A DNA stretch of 62,968 bases from Chara braunii (taxonomy: Eukaryota > Streptophyta > Charophyceae > Charales > Characeae), in assembly GCA_003427395.1 (NCBI GenBank), contig BFEA01000083.1, positions 1,907,372 to 1,970,339 of the forward strand, written 5' to 3'. This document shows, one piece after another, positions 1 through 11,504 of the stretch. Below the pieces are notes generated by a model that saw only the letters and a program-made list of their open reading frames with translations, made no database searches and was not told the DNA's origin. Both the position numbers and the translations under genes were made by a program. Position 1 is the first letter of the stretch; every line of letters begins with the position of its first letter.

Positions 1-1650
1 CCCCTCCCAATTCTCCCGCGCACGTGCACAGCTAGAGCTGGCGGGAGAGGCACATCTGTTGGAGGATAGCGCAGGTGTCCCAGTACGAATACAAACTGTG
101 AGAGGGCGGCCTATCGATCCTCTAGCGTTCAGGACTTCAAGCTAAAGGTGTCAGAAAAGTTACCACACGGGTAACTGGTTCGTGGCAGTCATCATCATCA
201 CCATCATTGTTGCCATCGTCGACGTCATCATTGCCACGACTTCCCTCCTTCATTGCACGCATGTCATCCGGCGACCTCGTCGTTCCACCGGGGGAACGAT
301 CGAGAATACCCTTTAGGGGTGATCTGAAGACCTTCCTCGACTAGGAGGAAGGATTCATTGCTCCCGGCCAACCGGGATCGCGGTATTGTCAATATATCTC
401 CCTCCTACTAATCCCCTCCCTTCCTCTCGCCGGTCTCTCTCAAAGATCTCATCTTTTTCCCCATCTTTTATCTCCTCTCCAACACCCCTTCTCTCCTCCA
501 CCCTCCCACCTAATTGGTCGCATCATCCAAAATTCCTACTACGTGTGACACGTATCTTCCTTCTTTGTGCTTGCCTGACAATGTCGTCCATTCTGCCGTT
601 CAGAATTTCAATCTAACTCGATAGGATCAATCTATATCTTCTTTTCTCCCAACGCCGTAATCGGAATTAATTTCGGCAGTCTTGTTCAAAAGTTATGCAA
701 ATTTCTATAGTTTCTTGATTCTTTTCGTTATTTAATTTCAAAATTCAATTTCATTTAAGAAATTCGTGAAATAAATTTTGGAACTTACTACAAAGAATTT
801 TTCCAATGTCGAATTTCCTTCTATTTTTTATCTCCCGTAAAATTCCAAAATTCCTCCATTGTTTTTGAAATTCTTTTTGAAATTTCTTTAATTTTTTTTT
901 GAAATTCATTTTAATCTTGAAACAAGTCAAGAAATTCTATTCATTTGATCTACACAATCCTGGAATCCCTCTCAACTTACTTTATGCAGCTATCACTAAT
1001 TCTCTCTGAAATTTCATCGTAAATTCTTAATTTAGGAATTAGTTTTCTACTTTTATTCCAAATTGCCTTTGAAATTCGTTTAATTTCGAAAATACGTTGA
1101 GAAATTTCCATTTTATTTCAAATTTTTCCTATCAACTCATCTCTACATCTCTCATCACCTCCTCAAACTTTCAAAATTTTTACGAATGTTTTTGAAATTC
1201 CTTGAATTTTACTTCAATTTCTTCTAAATTTCGAAATTACGTCCAAATATTTTTGGAATTTTAATTTGAATTCGTGATTGTCTTATGCATGCTCCCGTCT
1301 AGACCCCAGACTATTCTTTGAAAATGATCCTCTCATTATCTTCCCCGAATTGGAAATTTTCCCCTTTTTCCCTCAATCCGGCTTAAAATTTTCTTGATTT
1401 AATTGTGGACGTTTGCCAGACCTCTTTTATACTCGCCTTCCTCTCGCAGTCCCGAACTCCTCTTTCTTCATACCAACCTGGCTCCCCGTGACACCCATCA
1501 GCGCGTGCTCCAAAATCGTGCCCGAGACGCTCGTGCCGCAAGCCGACTCGCTCGCTTTGACGCACCGATTGCTGCCACTTAGCACCCTCCCGCCCCAGTT
1601 TTCGCTTCTCGCCTCCTCCACCCCCTGACCCCACGCAGACCACTGAATTT
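1..1650. other. 5' flank of the first gypsy element, no gene seen
   Basis: No convincing coding region. Positions 190-240 hold a short ATC/CATC-rich stretch. About 620-1380 is AT-rich and full of variants of the words AAATTC and GAAATT, which gives a striking low-complexity texture. This is where a 5' LTR and leader of the downstream element would be expected. I could not match it to sequence downstream of the element and found no clear primer binding site, so no LTR is called. Confidence 0.5.
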
Positions 1651-1716
1651 GTGAGCCCCTCCCGCTCCACCAGCGAAGGATTTGCATTCCTAGCTCACGA
1701 GCCTACATCCGACTCA

Positions 1717-3285
1717 ATGGTCATCCCTATGGCAACCAGTTCGGGCCCAACTCCCCAGTTGGATCCCATAGTGGACCTCCTGGCCAGACTCGAGGCCAAA
1801 ATCACGGCCCTCCATACCGACTTTTCATCCCTGTCGGCCCGCGTGTCACAGTTGGAGCCCCCTACCAGTTCATCCCCCCGACCCCCCCCCACACCCAGGA
1901 CACAGAATGCCGAGCTCCAACGCCAGCTCACCCTGGCCCATGATCACATCCGCCTACTCCAAGGAGGTCAACCCGTACCTCCCCACCTCGCGGCACAGCC
2001 TGCTGCCCCTTTCATCTATCGACAGCATCAGACACAGGCCGCGACGATGCATTTCACACTCCCACCCCCTACCACCACGATGTGTCAGGGACCGTTGCCC
2101 CGGCTCCCCGCTCTTTCTAGTGGTTCTGCTGGTGCCACTACTTCTTTTGTCCTCTTGTCACAGTGTGCCCTCCCCCTCCCTCCTCATTACCAGCCCCCGC
2201 CTTATGTACCTTGGTACCACCCCGACAGAGTCCCCACGTTCGATGGTAAGGCCTCTGAACTCCAGGGCTGGATCACCACAGTCGAGGAGCAACTTCGGTA
2301 CCATGGGGTAAACATGGACTTGTGGCCTACGGAGATGTCTGCCCGCTTCATCGGTCGAGCGGCTTCCATTTGGCATGACTTTCTCGCCCTTCGTACTCAG
2401 CAGGGCGTTCACGCGAGTATGATGTACGCGGAGTTTCGTGATTTTCTCCAGTAGTACTTCTCTCGCCCGACGCCTACCCGTGACCTGATCATACGGATCG
2501 CTGAGATCAGATGGCTTGGTGGCAACAATGCCTTAGAGTCGTACATCACCGCATTCCACCGCGTTCACGCCCAGATCCCCCCCTCCCTCATAGCCGACGA
2601 TGCTTTGGTCGAGCGTTCTCGTGTCGGGTTACCCCAACCCTTCCAGCTTCAGATGCTGGCATACACGGTCCATACCCTCTGCGAGGCCTTCAACATTGCC
2701 AGGGCCATCCAACTCACCTATACACCTCTTGTGAGCTCCACATCTGGGCCTGGTGCCGCACCCCCCGTTTCATCATCTGCCCTTGGCACATCTCGCCCCC
2801 GCCAGTTCTCCACGTCTCGCCGAGGTCCCCGCCGAGTTCCTGGACGTGCCTTCTTCCGCCGTGTCCAGACTATGCTTCGCGAGTCGTCGAGCGCTGAGGA
2901 GGGTACTGGTTCGGATGGATCCCATAGTGACCCAGACCAGGAACATGACCCCCAGTCCCTTGTGGATGGCGATGACCCCGACCAGGACGAGCACCTCGCC
3001 CGCACCTTCTCTGCTTTCCTGAGGCAGCGCCAACCCTCCTCATCGAGGACCCGCTCTTCCGCCACACAACTGTCCCTCCTATCGGGCTACGCCTTCCCCC
3101 GCGCCCGATTGACTATCGAGGAGAGTGAGGACTTTCATGCACGAGGTATATGTACCCGTTGTCGCCTACCTGGTCACACTCCGTCCACCTGCCCCTACGC
3201 CGACGCCCTCCAGCGTCACTTTGCTCAGCAGTCCTGCCCTCAGCCTGACCTCCCCGCCTCGACCTCCAGCTCCGCAGCCACCTAG
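1717..3285 (+). pseudogene. gag: Gag polyprotein of the chromovirus, one in-frame TAG
   Basis: Gag forms the virus-like particle and packages element RNA. I start at the ATG at 1717 because the open frame before it has only a GTG. The first ~50 codons give a short coiled-coil-like stretch (leucine/alanine-rich, ending ARVSQLE), followed by a proline-rich linker. The capsid-like part around 2220-2750 contains the usual tryptophan and YF..RP patterns. A CCHC zinc knuckle, C-x2-C-x4-H-x4-C, lies at 3151-3192. A TAG at 2452-2454 breaks the frame after FLQ, and reading continues in the same frame beyond it. The frame ends at TAG 3283. Probably non-functional; identity as gag is secure from the knuckle and the position before protease-RT. 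Confidence 0.85.
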
Positions 3286-3828
3286 CGGCGATCTCCCGCT
3301 CCCCTGATCCTTCCACCGTAGCAGGCATACCCGCCCGCGATTCTACCTTCGCGCCGCTTGCTACTCTTTCTGAGGACACGGACCTGACTTCATCATTGGT
3401 CGCTTCTAGCGTCGCTGGCCCACCCTCCAGTGCCTCCACTTCTTCGCCTAGCGTCTCTCATGATCCTCCTCCTCCTCGTCCTCCTACTAGGCGTGCTCTT
3501 CGCACGGCGCGCTGCAGTGCTTCCCTTATCGCAGCCGAGGATATCATCGACTTCCTGGACCTTGAGTGTGTTAAGGTCCACCAGGAACGTCGAGCGCACC
3601 CTGTCCGTGATGTCTCAGCGCCTACACAATCCCGATCACACCTTACCGGTTATTCCAGTGTGCCTCGGGACCTCTACTAGAGTGTATCGCGCACTATGGG
3701 ACTCTGGCTCTACTGGTGACTTCATTCATCCTCGCGTAGTTAAGGAGGCATCCCTCTATACATCCCCCTACCCTTCCACTGTCACTGTCACGCTTGGCGA
3801 CAATTAGGCCAAATCATTCGTCGATTCG
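3286..3828 (+). pseudogene. Gag-pol linker and aspartic protease remnant
   Basis: Retroviral-type aspartic protease, which would cut the Gag-Pol polyprotein. The catalytic triad D-S-G appears as WDSGST, with the Asp codon at 3700-3702, followed by a hydrophobic FIHPRVV segment. The upstream serine/proline-rich linker (about 3290-3590) reads well in a different frame from gag and protease, so two small frameshifts bracket it. The protease frame then meets a TAG at 3805, directly after LGDN. Beyond that stop the same frame runs on into RT. The fold is too decayed to judge activity. Confidence 0.75.
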
Positions 3829-5190
3829 GTGGTCCCTGATCTTCCCTTCTCCTTCCCCTTGCGGATGCCCCACAGCGTTCGCAAGTCCCCTCGGTTTCAT
3901 GACCAGTGGACCTTCGACGTCATGGAAACTCTATATGATCTTGTTCTCGGCACTGCCTACTCCCACCAGTTCGCCCATGCTGGCCCCGATTGGACCCACA
4001 ACGACCTCGTCCTCGACGCCAAGGATAGGAAGCAATACCGTATTCCGTTGTTGGGCAAATCGGACTCTACATCCCCCTCTCCTGATAATGTTGCCATCTT
4101 GACACCAACTCAGTTCCACCACATTCTTCGTCAGCCTGATGCCGGACTCTACATTGTCGACATCACGGATCTCCTTGTCTGTAACTCTATGCATCAGGAC
4201 GCTGAGTTGGTCGAACTCGACCCACCACTCCCTGAGCCTCCCGAGCCTCCTGATCCTTCAACCCCCTCATCCCCCTTCACCTCTGCTACCTCATCTCACC
4301 TTCTTGCATCTTGTACCACTGAGGCGCCATCGGTACCTATTCCCATACCGACTTCTTCCACCCCTGCTTCAGACGCCACTGCAGCCGAGGAGTTTGACAA
4401 CCTCCTATCGACTGTGAAGCCTACTGTTGCGGCCCTCCTTCGCGAGTATCGCGATGTTTTTCCTCCGACTGTCTCCTACAGCAGCATCCCTCCTATGCGC
4501 GATATCGAGCACCACATCCGGCTCGAACCTAACTACCGTATTCAGCTTCGCGCCCCATATCGCCTCTCGGTTCCTGAAGTCCAGGAACTTCAACGCCAAA
4601 TTGACAAGCTGCTTCGTCAGGGCTTCATTAAACCGAGTACGTCCCCATGGAGTGCACCTGTCCGCTTCGATCGCAAGAAGGATGACACTCTCCGCCTCTG
4701 CCTTGATTACCGCGGTCTCAACGAGTATACGGTCAGAAACAGTTATCCTATGCCCCGTGCGGATGATCTGTTCGACCGCCTCTCCGGCCAGCACTTCTTC
4801 ACGAAGATCGATCTTCGTAGCGGATATCACCAGATCCTCGTAGCCGAGGAGGACCAGCCTAAGACCGCTTTCCGTTCTCGTTTTGGGCACTACGAGTTTA
4901 CCTTCATGCCTTTCGGTCTCCGTAATGCCCCTGCCACCTTCCATACGGCTATGAACACGATGTTCCAAGACCTTCTTGAGAACTCGGTTCTAGTCTACAT
5001 CGACGACATCCTGGTCTACAGTCGTACCTTAGAGGAGCATCTGACCCACCTTCGCACTGTCCTCCAGCGATTACGCGACCATGAGTTTTATGCGAAGCTC
5101 TCCAAATGCCACTTCGCTCAACCCAAAGTCGACTTCCTTGGGCATCAGGTCTCCAAGCACGGACTTCACATGAACGACTCGAAGATCTAG
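3829..5190 (+). pseudogene. pol: Reverse transcriptase of the chromovirus
   Basis: Reverse transcriptase copies element RNA into DNA in the cytoplasmic particle. The open stretch is 453 codons, starting just after the TAG at 3805. A low-complexity Pro/Ser-rich segment (about 4200-4380) precedes the RT proper. RT motifs are intact: LDYRGLN, KIDLRSGYHQI (first catalytic Asp), the PFGLRNAP block, and YIDDILVYS with both catalytic aspartates at 4996-5007. The stretch stops at TAG 5188 after NDSKI; the next codons, AIVDWP, continue the domain in the same frame, so this is a point nonsense change and not the natural end. Confidence 0.9.
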
Positions 5191-6130
5191 GCTATTGTCG
5201 ACTGGCCCACTCTTACTTCTCTCCCTGCGCTGCGTAGTTTCCTTGGATTGACCAACTACTATGGTCACTTTCTTAAAAACTACGCGCAGTATTCTTCCCA
5301 GCTTACCCCTCTGACTCGGGGACGTCTACCTTTTCATTGGACCCCGGCTCACGAGGATGCTTTCCGCTCTCTCAAGCGGCTTGTCACGTCAGCTCCTGTC
5401 TTACACTTACCCGACTACTCGCGTCCATTCATCGTCACCACCGACTCATCTGACTTCGCTATTGGAGTTGTTCTCTCCCAGATCTATCCAGCCCCCTCTA
5501 CTTCTCCCGATTCCACAGAGTCCCACCTCCCTCGCATTCCTCGCTTCCCTCCTCCACCTCCAGCGACTGCAGTTCATCTTGCACCCATCAAGCCCACCTC
5601 CCCAGGGGCCCCACCCCCTTATATTCCTGACGTCGCTGATGACGGTACAGTCGAGTCTCGCGATGGAGAGTGTCCGGTTGCTTATCTATCTCGACAGCTA
5701 CTTCCCGCTGAGCGTAATTACACTGCCGACGAGCGTGAGGTCCTTGCGCTGGTCTACGCTGTTAAGAAGTGGCGTCATCATTTGCACGGTCATACTTTCA
5801 CCGTTTTGACAGACAACTCTGTCCTCGCCGCCTTCCAGACGAAGCCTAAGCTCACTTCTCGCCATGCTCGTTGGTGGCGTGACCTCTCGGAGTTCGACTT
5901 CACCATCAAGAAGATCTCTGGCGAAAGCAATCGTGTTGCAGATGCCTTATCCCGCCGCCCTGACCTTCAGTGCGAGGATCGTCAGCTATCTGCTATCTCA
6001 GCTCCCACCATCCACCGCGCCTTTCTGGATGAGTACTGCCACACATACACCCAGTGCCCTGAGTTTCAGTCCACCTACGCTGACCTACAGGCTGGCAAGT
6101 CCACCTACGCTTTACTTCTCATTTCTGGCG
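5191..6130 (+). pseudogene. pol: RT connection and RNase H domain of the chromovirus
   Basis: Continues RT after the TAG at 5188 with the usual LRSFLGLTNYY connection motif. RNase H removes the RNA strand during reverse transcription. Its acidic residues are visible: TTDSSD (first Asp), the ERNYTADEREVLALVYA block (Glu), and LTDNSVL (Asp), ending in the family signature RVADALSRRPD. An unusually long proline-rich insertion (about 5490-5620) lies between the first Asp motif and AYLSRQLLP. After about 6080 the sequence leaves the expected path into the integrase zinc finger, because that region is deleted. Confidence 0.88.
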
Positions 6131-6860
6131 TGGACTTCATGAGATCTATGGCTCCGAGCTCCACCTCTCGTCCTCCTATCACCCCCAGTTAGATGGACAG
6201 ACCGAGGTCACCAACAAAACTCTTGGGAATATCCTCAAGAAGTTTGTTGAGAATGACTCTGATTGGGATCTGCATCTTGCTCATGCAGAGATTGCTTACA
6301 ACCATGCTATTTCATCTGCCACTTGCATGTCTCCCTACTACTGTGACTTGGGATACCATCCCCGTGTCCCATCTGACCTTTTTCGTCCATCTCAGATACA
6401 TCCCGACACCAAATGTCATGCCCTCGATGACTGGGTAAAGGAGATGGATGCGCTCCTTAGCAAGGCTCGCGAGAGCATTGCTTACTCCCAGACTCACATA
6501 GCCACTCTCGCTAACCGCTATCGCATCGACCATCCCTTCAAAGTTGGCGACGAGGTTCTTATCGACGCACGTCACTTCCAGCCTGAAGCTGACACACTTC
6601 GGAAATTCAGACGTCGATATATTGGACCATGCACCATTCTTGCACCTGCCGGACCCAATCACGACTGTCCGGTGAGCTTCAAATTGAAGCTCCCCGATTC
6701 CATGTACCGCGCTAACTTACATGATGTGTTCCATGTATCTCTTTTGCGCCCCTTCAAACGGTCTCCCCCCGAGTTCCATGGTCGACCTTACCCTCGCCCC
6801 TCTCCCATCATCATCGAGGGTCATGAGGAGTTTGTCGTCTCTGATATTGCGTCCTATGAC
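6131..6860 (+). pseudogene. Integrase C-terminal remnant, catalytic core mostly deleted
   Basis: Integrase inserts the cDNA into the chromosome. Only the end of the catalytic core survives: the SSYHPQLDGQTEVTN block that carries the catalytic Glu, then NHAISSATCMSPYY. After that come the C-terminal DEVLIDARHF and the IGPCTIL/HDVFHVSLLRPF segment typical of the gypsy GPY/F module. The HHCC zinc finger and both catalytic Asp motifs are absent. RNase H is followed within about 150 bases by the Glu block, in a different frame. Relative to the family this is a loss of roughly 250-300 codons. The frame ends at a TGA at 6861. Confidence 0.85.
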
Positions 6861-7215
6861 TGATGGTGACCCTCCCCGCCTCGAGTATCTCGTTCGATGG
6901 AAGGGTTATCCTAACGAGGAGTCTATTTGGGAGCCTCTTGAGCACCTGAAGCATGCTATGACTTTCGTGCGTGCTTACGATCGTGCTCATCCTTTCCCTT
7001 CATCATCCTCCCCTCCTACTTCTCGTCCTTCTACTACTGACCCTTCTACCTTTGCGACCACTAACATTCCCCCTCCTCCATCAATGGGTCCGCCTGCTCC
7101 CCCGGTTACCCCCTCAGGTCCTCCTTCCCCTGTGGCTGTGGTTCCGCCTGTTGTTGCAGTTCATTCCTCTCGCCCTCAGCGTACCCATCGACTTCCTTCT
7201 CGTTTTCGTGACTGA
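6858..7215 (+). pseudogene. Chromodomain and Pro/Ser-rich tail
   Basis: Chromodomains at the integrase C terminus steer insertion to marked chromatin in chromoviruses. The residues LEYLVRWKGYPNEESIWEP match the chromodomain core, with the aromatic cage positions (Y, W, W) present. It is in another frame from the integrase tail; a single-base slip near 6858 separates them. The domain is followed by a ~70-residue Pro/Ser/Thr-rich tail that closes with PSRFRD and a TGA at 7213-7215, which looks like the natural end of pol. Confidence 0.85.
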
Positions 7216-7283
7216 TCTATATCCCCCATACACTCTCTATCTTTTACCATTCCTGGACACTTATGCAGCAGCTTCCGGTTTCA

Positions 7284-7373
7284 GCTTCTACATTCGGCTT
7301 CTACATTCAGCTTCTACATTCGGCTTCTACATTCGGCTTCTACATTCGGCTTCTACTTCGGCTTCTACATTCG
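7284..7373 (+). repeat. 13-bp tandem repeat, about 7 units
   Basis: Unit CTTCTACATTCGG repeated about seven times with small changes (CAG for CGG in one unit, a shortened ACTTCGG unit near the end). It lies about 70 bp after the pol stop of the chromovirus and probably arose by replication slippage. Confidence 0.85.
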
Positions 7374-8082
7374 ACTTTCGACCTCAGTGCTTCTCCTCAG
7401 TACCAGAGTACCTGTCGCTGTGTTCCAGACTTCTACTCGGTTCTTGCAATACCCCTACTTCATCCAGACTACTTCGGTTCGACTTTAGTCTGGAGACTCA
7501 TCAGTTGGACTACTTCACCCCTTTTCGGCTACATAGTTTCCATCATTCCCACCTATCCACCACCCTCGAGCTTACCCTTCAGTCGCATGATGACCCCTAT
7601 TTTCCCTGTCTATGTGGGTGTGTCCGCTTGCCGCCCTTCTGCCTTACCTTATGCTGCGCGTCCTCCTCTGGAGTGTACATTTTCTTTGCTCGCGGCTTTT
7701 GGCCACATGTCTATGCCGGCACGACCCTCTCCTCCCTTGTGTGAGTGCCCTTCCCCCCTCTCAGCTGGCGGTACCCGATTGATGGTTTCCATTGAGCCCG
7801 GTGTCGTGCTGTTACTCCCCCTCTGAGCTTGATGACCCCTTACCTGGTTGTGTGGGTGCCCCCTTGGAGTTTACTCTGAGAGCTGTACCCGCCACCTTCC
7901 CACCCGTTCCTACTTTTGCCATGCGACTGAGTCCCTTTCTCTTTTCTTCAGGTATTGTGCATTGTGTACAGGGCACGTGAGACTGTGCCACATTCGTTTT
8001 CGATTTAGGACAGTGGTTTAGTTATTCTTTGGCCTTTAGGGCCCCGGGGTTGATTTATATTCAGCCTATTTGGCCCATGAGA

Positions 8083-8180
8083 CATTTTTCTCTTTCTTGG
8101 CCGACACAGGTCATGCATTTTTCTCTTTCTTGGTCGACACAGGTCAGACTGTTTTCTACTTTTTGGGTCGACACAGACCA
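8083..8180 (+). repeat. ~36-bp degenerate tandem repeat, 3 units
   Basis: Three successive copies share the pattern CATTTTTCTCTTTCTTGG followed by CGACACAGGTCA, the last copy being more diverged (TTTTCTACTTTTTGGG). Likely slippage in the 3' region of the retroelement. Confidence 0.7.
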
Positions 8181-9350
8181 GACATTGTTGTTTAGATTAG
8201 GCTTGAGGCTTAGTCTGCATCGCATCCCTTTTCCTGCATGGAGCCTGCTCCGCATCTAGGATTGTTTTTTTGCTGTTCCTTTTGGGTTTCCGCTATTTCA
8301 GTGGATTGCGTGTTTGATGTATCGCTTGATCTATTCACAGGTCCGAGGATCGTGGAGCGGTACCCCTATGGCCCGGCAGTGAGGCCGGACCAGTTTCAGG
8401 CCGTCGGCCCGATCCTGGTCCGGTACCAGGTTGTCCCGTTCCTGGACCTAGGCCGGTATATCACTTCGGCCTAGTCCCAGGGCGGGAGGTTCATTCATGC
8501 TGTTCGTTCGTTCGTTCATGGGAGCCGGACTGGACCTTGACTCTGCTGCTGCTTCGTATGTGTGTCCATCTCCTCTCTCTCTCTCTTTCTTCTTACCATC
8601 TCCGCACGTGCCCACCGCACGTACGTCACAATGTGTCAAAATCCTCTTCTTGCCGCGATTTTTTCTTCCTCTTCGTGAGAGGCTTGTTGTCCTCGTTGTC
8701 AGCCATCAAAGTAAGCTCCGTCATGTCCCTGTTTCTTCCTGCCTCCTCGCTCGTCTCCTATTCTCACCTCTTCCCCCCGGTGCCGGCGGCAGAGTGGACA
8801 GTCGCGCTTGCCACGTTTGCTAGTGGAAATACCCTGCCCGATGACCCAACTACAGTGTTCGACGGATCGACGCAGGGAGGTTGTACGGGCTGGACAAGTG
8901 TTTTGTCAGTGCCTGTTGTGACCACCACTGTTGCCGCTGGAGTGATAGGTATTTGACCTTTCGAATCGCCGCCGACAGTCCCTTGCGAGCGCAAGCTTCC
9001 ACTACCACCGATATGCGTCGTTCCTTGTGTTCCAACCCCAGCCAGTGAGAGGAATTACTCCCTTGATATGCCGTCTCTACCAAACCCTATTGTCAGTGCT
9101 TCCAATGAATGGCCTTCCATGGGCGAACTCGGCCCCCCTCATCACCCCCCATCGAACCCTCCGTCCCCTCCACACACGACTTTTTTGACTTTGGGAGCTG
9201 ACCGCCTTCGCCTTTGTCGGGGTTGTCTCGCTTTTTTTGTTGCGACTATCCACGAGGCACTGTCGCGCACGACGGTCCTGCACCCTGCTGGGAGCACTGA
9301 ACCTCACGGTCGTGTCACGCATAATTTGTCTTCAGAGTGTTGAAAAGAAC

Positions 9351-11500
9351 CGGTCACCACTCTGACCGTGCTCACGTGCTATACCTCTCACGACAGGTCG
9401 GGGTGCCGCGAGGTACAACTTACCTCCACCTAAGGGGTTGTCACCACCCTTAGGTAGGCGTATCCGTGCTGAGCTACGAACCCACATGCGTAGGTTCTTA
9501 CATGCCCTTGTAGAAGTAGGTCGACCGAGAGTGTTTTCTCGATCGTCACAGTATAAGAATGGGTTACATGAAATAAGACGCCTAAGACTGACCTGTTAGT
9601 CAAGTCAAGTTCAGGATGTGATCTCCCTATCTTGAACTTCTAGACATTCAGGTCGAACTTTTATAAGACTGTCTATATCCGTTTCTATATCTAAAATGTA
9701 CTATCTTTCCTGACAAAGGCGAACAAGGTGTCAGTCAGACCTTCTTACTACCAAATACATTCTATTTTTCTTGACAGATTACGATCAAACCTAATATCAG
9801 ACGGTGTAGAAGTTATACAGGATAAATAATGAATATGAGAGTATTACCGCCCATAACCTCTCCCACTTTCACAAGTGCTGTGTGTCTGAGACTTTTCAAT
9901 AAATCAGGTCTAGTTCAATCCAAAATCACGCATAAAATAGACTTGCACATAAAAATGCAAAGACGATTTGCATGCCATACACTAACGGCGTCAACCATCA
10001 ATCATTGACCTTATCCCTCACTCCCCAAACCATGTATGGTAGCTTTATCTTTCCTGAGACGTAAGCCCAACCCCCTCACATTTATTCAAAGGACCCTTGA
10101 GAGTGACTAGGACCATTCAGGCAATGACCACATGTGACAGTTTTACTGACCACGTGGTTTGACTTTAGGTATGGGTATCAAGTCAAGGGAGAAAAGTTGA
10201 AAAGGTAAGAACCGACCTGTTATTGAAAGATAACATAAAATTGGGTCCTTCAAGTTTTTGTAGACCCTCTCCTTCAATTGCAGTAGATCAAAACAGGGAC
10301 CAACAAACACACACATGTCAACAAAGATTCAACACACCTACTCGATTCTCCCACATATTGATATTTAAGGGTCAAACCCTTAGATCTGACATGTGAACTC
10401 TAGGATCGACATCCCAAAGTCTAACTAATAGTCCTACTTTCTCAAACCCCTATGTGTCATCTGTCCCTTTCTCCTTTCCTTCATGGAGTTTTGCACCTAT
10501 GTCCTAAGTCGCCTTAAGGAAAGTTGTATTTCCTTCTTTCATAGTTTATGCATCCTTCTCTCTTGGGAATCAGCACATCTATTGGTGCTTACGTAATTTA
10601 TTCTGACTCAATTGACGCTGTAGCTTTCCTTAGTCGTTGATGAACATGAATTATGTGGTGATTCTAATTATTCCTAACATTTTTTCCCCACGGTCTTAAC
10701 CTCTTTTGTTCTTTTATGAATACGTGAAGTCTTGCTCCAACAAGAGCATTGTTATTTCATTTTTTTTTCTTCTTTGTCCTGCCATACACAAGTAGTAAAT
10801 TGATTTAAACATGAATTTTTTGCTGCTTGGTCAATTCCAAGCAATTTGTTAATCAACCAGGCAGTCGAGTAACCCACACATGAGTACTCGACCACCTTTC
10901 CAATTTCATTCAACGCTAATGCAAACGGTTAGTATGAAATAACACATAAGATCCATTCCGCGTAGCCAGATAACTCCTACAGGAGTATCCTTCTACCAAA
11001 TTAAAACAATAGTCGAGAGGCTTCTAACGGACCATCTCACTACTTATTTTAGTCATCATTCAGAAAAATCTAGATTTTAACCTCCTCCCATAGGTTAGTA
11101 ACGGTCTGGGTGAATAATAGGCGACCCGCACAAGAGCTCCCAACTATCACGTGACCATATGCACTGTGGTTCACTTCACGAGCGCAATAGGACGAACCTT
11201 ACAAAGACATTTTATTGCTCTCCCGTAGCCAATCAATTTGAAACTTGGTTACCCAGCCCTCCATGACCTTTAATCAGTCTAAGCTTAAGTTTCTCTCTTA
11301 AAGGTACATAGCGTCGACTCATCTGACTCTTTGGTCTCGTTTCACTTTCAAAGCAAACTCAATCACAGCAGACCAATTATCTTTTGACAAATTTATATCA
11401 GGCAGGGGAGGAGCTGGAAATCCCTCCAAGATAGTAAATCGAGTAGATCTAGTGAAGTTCTTATTTTCTCTCTCAAATCCCTCTACTCTTTCAGTACCAC
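9351..11500. other. No gene seen; possible decayed minus-strand element body
   Basis: No open frame of note on either strand and no long tandem repeat. Because minus-strand gag-like fragments and a minus-strand PBS/LTR lie just to the right, the rest of a minus-strand element should be here. I could not recognise any RT, RNase H or integrase motif, so that element is truncated or decayed beyond reading. Confidence 0.4.
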
Positions 11501-11504
11501 CTCT

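Larger units (their letters stand above)
1651..7215 (+). mobile_element. Ty3/gypsy LTR retrotransposon (chromovirus type), decayed
   Basis: Domain order gag with zinc knuckle, aspartic protease, reverse transcriptase, RNase H, integrase, chromodomain is diagnostic of the chromovirus branch of Ty3/gypsy. Gag through RNase H share one reading frame, except for a shifted stretch at roughly 3286-3590. The frame is interrupted by TAG stops at 2452, 3805 and 5188. Most of the integrase is missing, and a frameshift near 6858 separates the integrase tail from the chromodomain. GC is far higher and the CDS more C-rich than in the second gypsy element at 14.5 kb. LTRs were not found by eye, so the true ends are unknown. 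As it stands it cannot encode a full set of proteins. Confidence 0.93.
7216..9350. other. 3' region of the chromovirus, no gene seen
   Basis: Non-coding. It contains the 13-bp repeat at 7284 and the ~36-bp repeat at 8083. At about 8370-8430 a GC-rich patch can fold: CCGGACCAG and CTGGTCCGG form a perfect 9-bp inverted repeat. The region is CT-rich, as expected for a 3' UTR/LTR of this element, but I could not pair it with sequence upstream of gag, so an LTR is not called. Confidence 0.4.

Noticed and set aside
6971-7826. Leu/Pro-rich ORFs of 187-257 codons overlapping and following the chromodomain tail
   Set aside because: Alternate frames of the Pro/Ser-rich tail and of the 13-bp repeat; no domain text.
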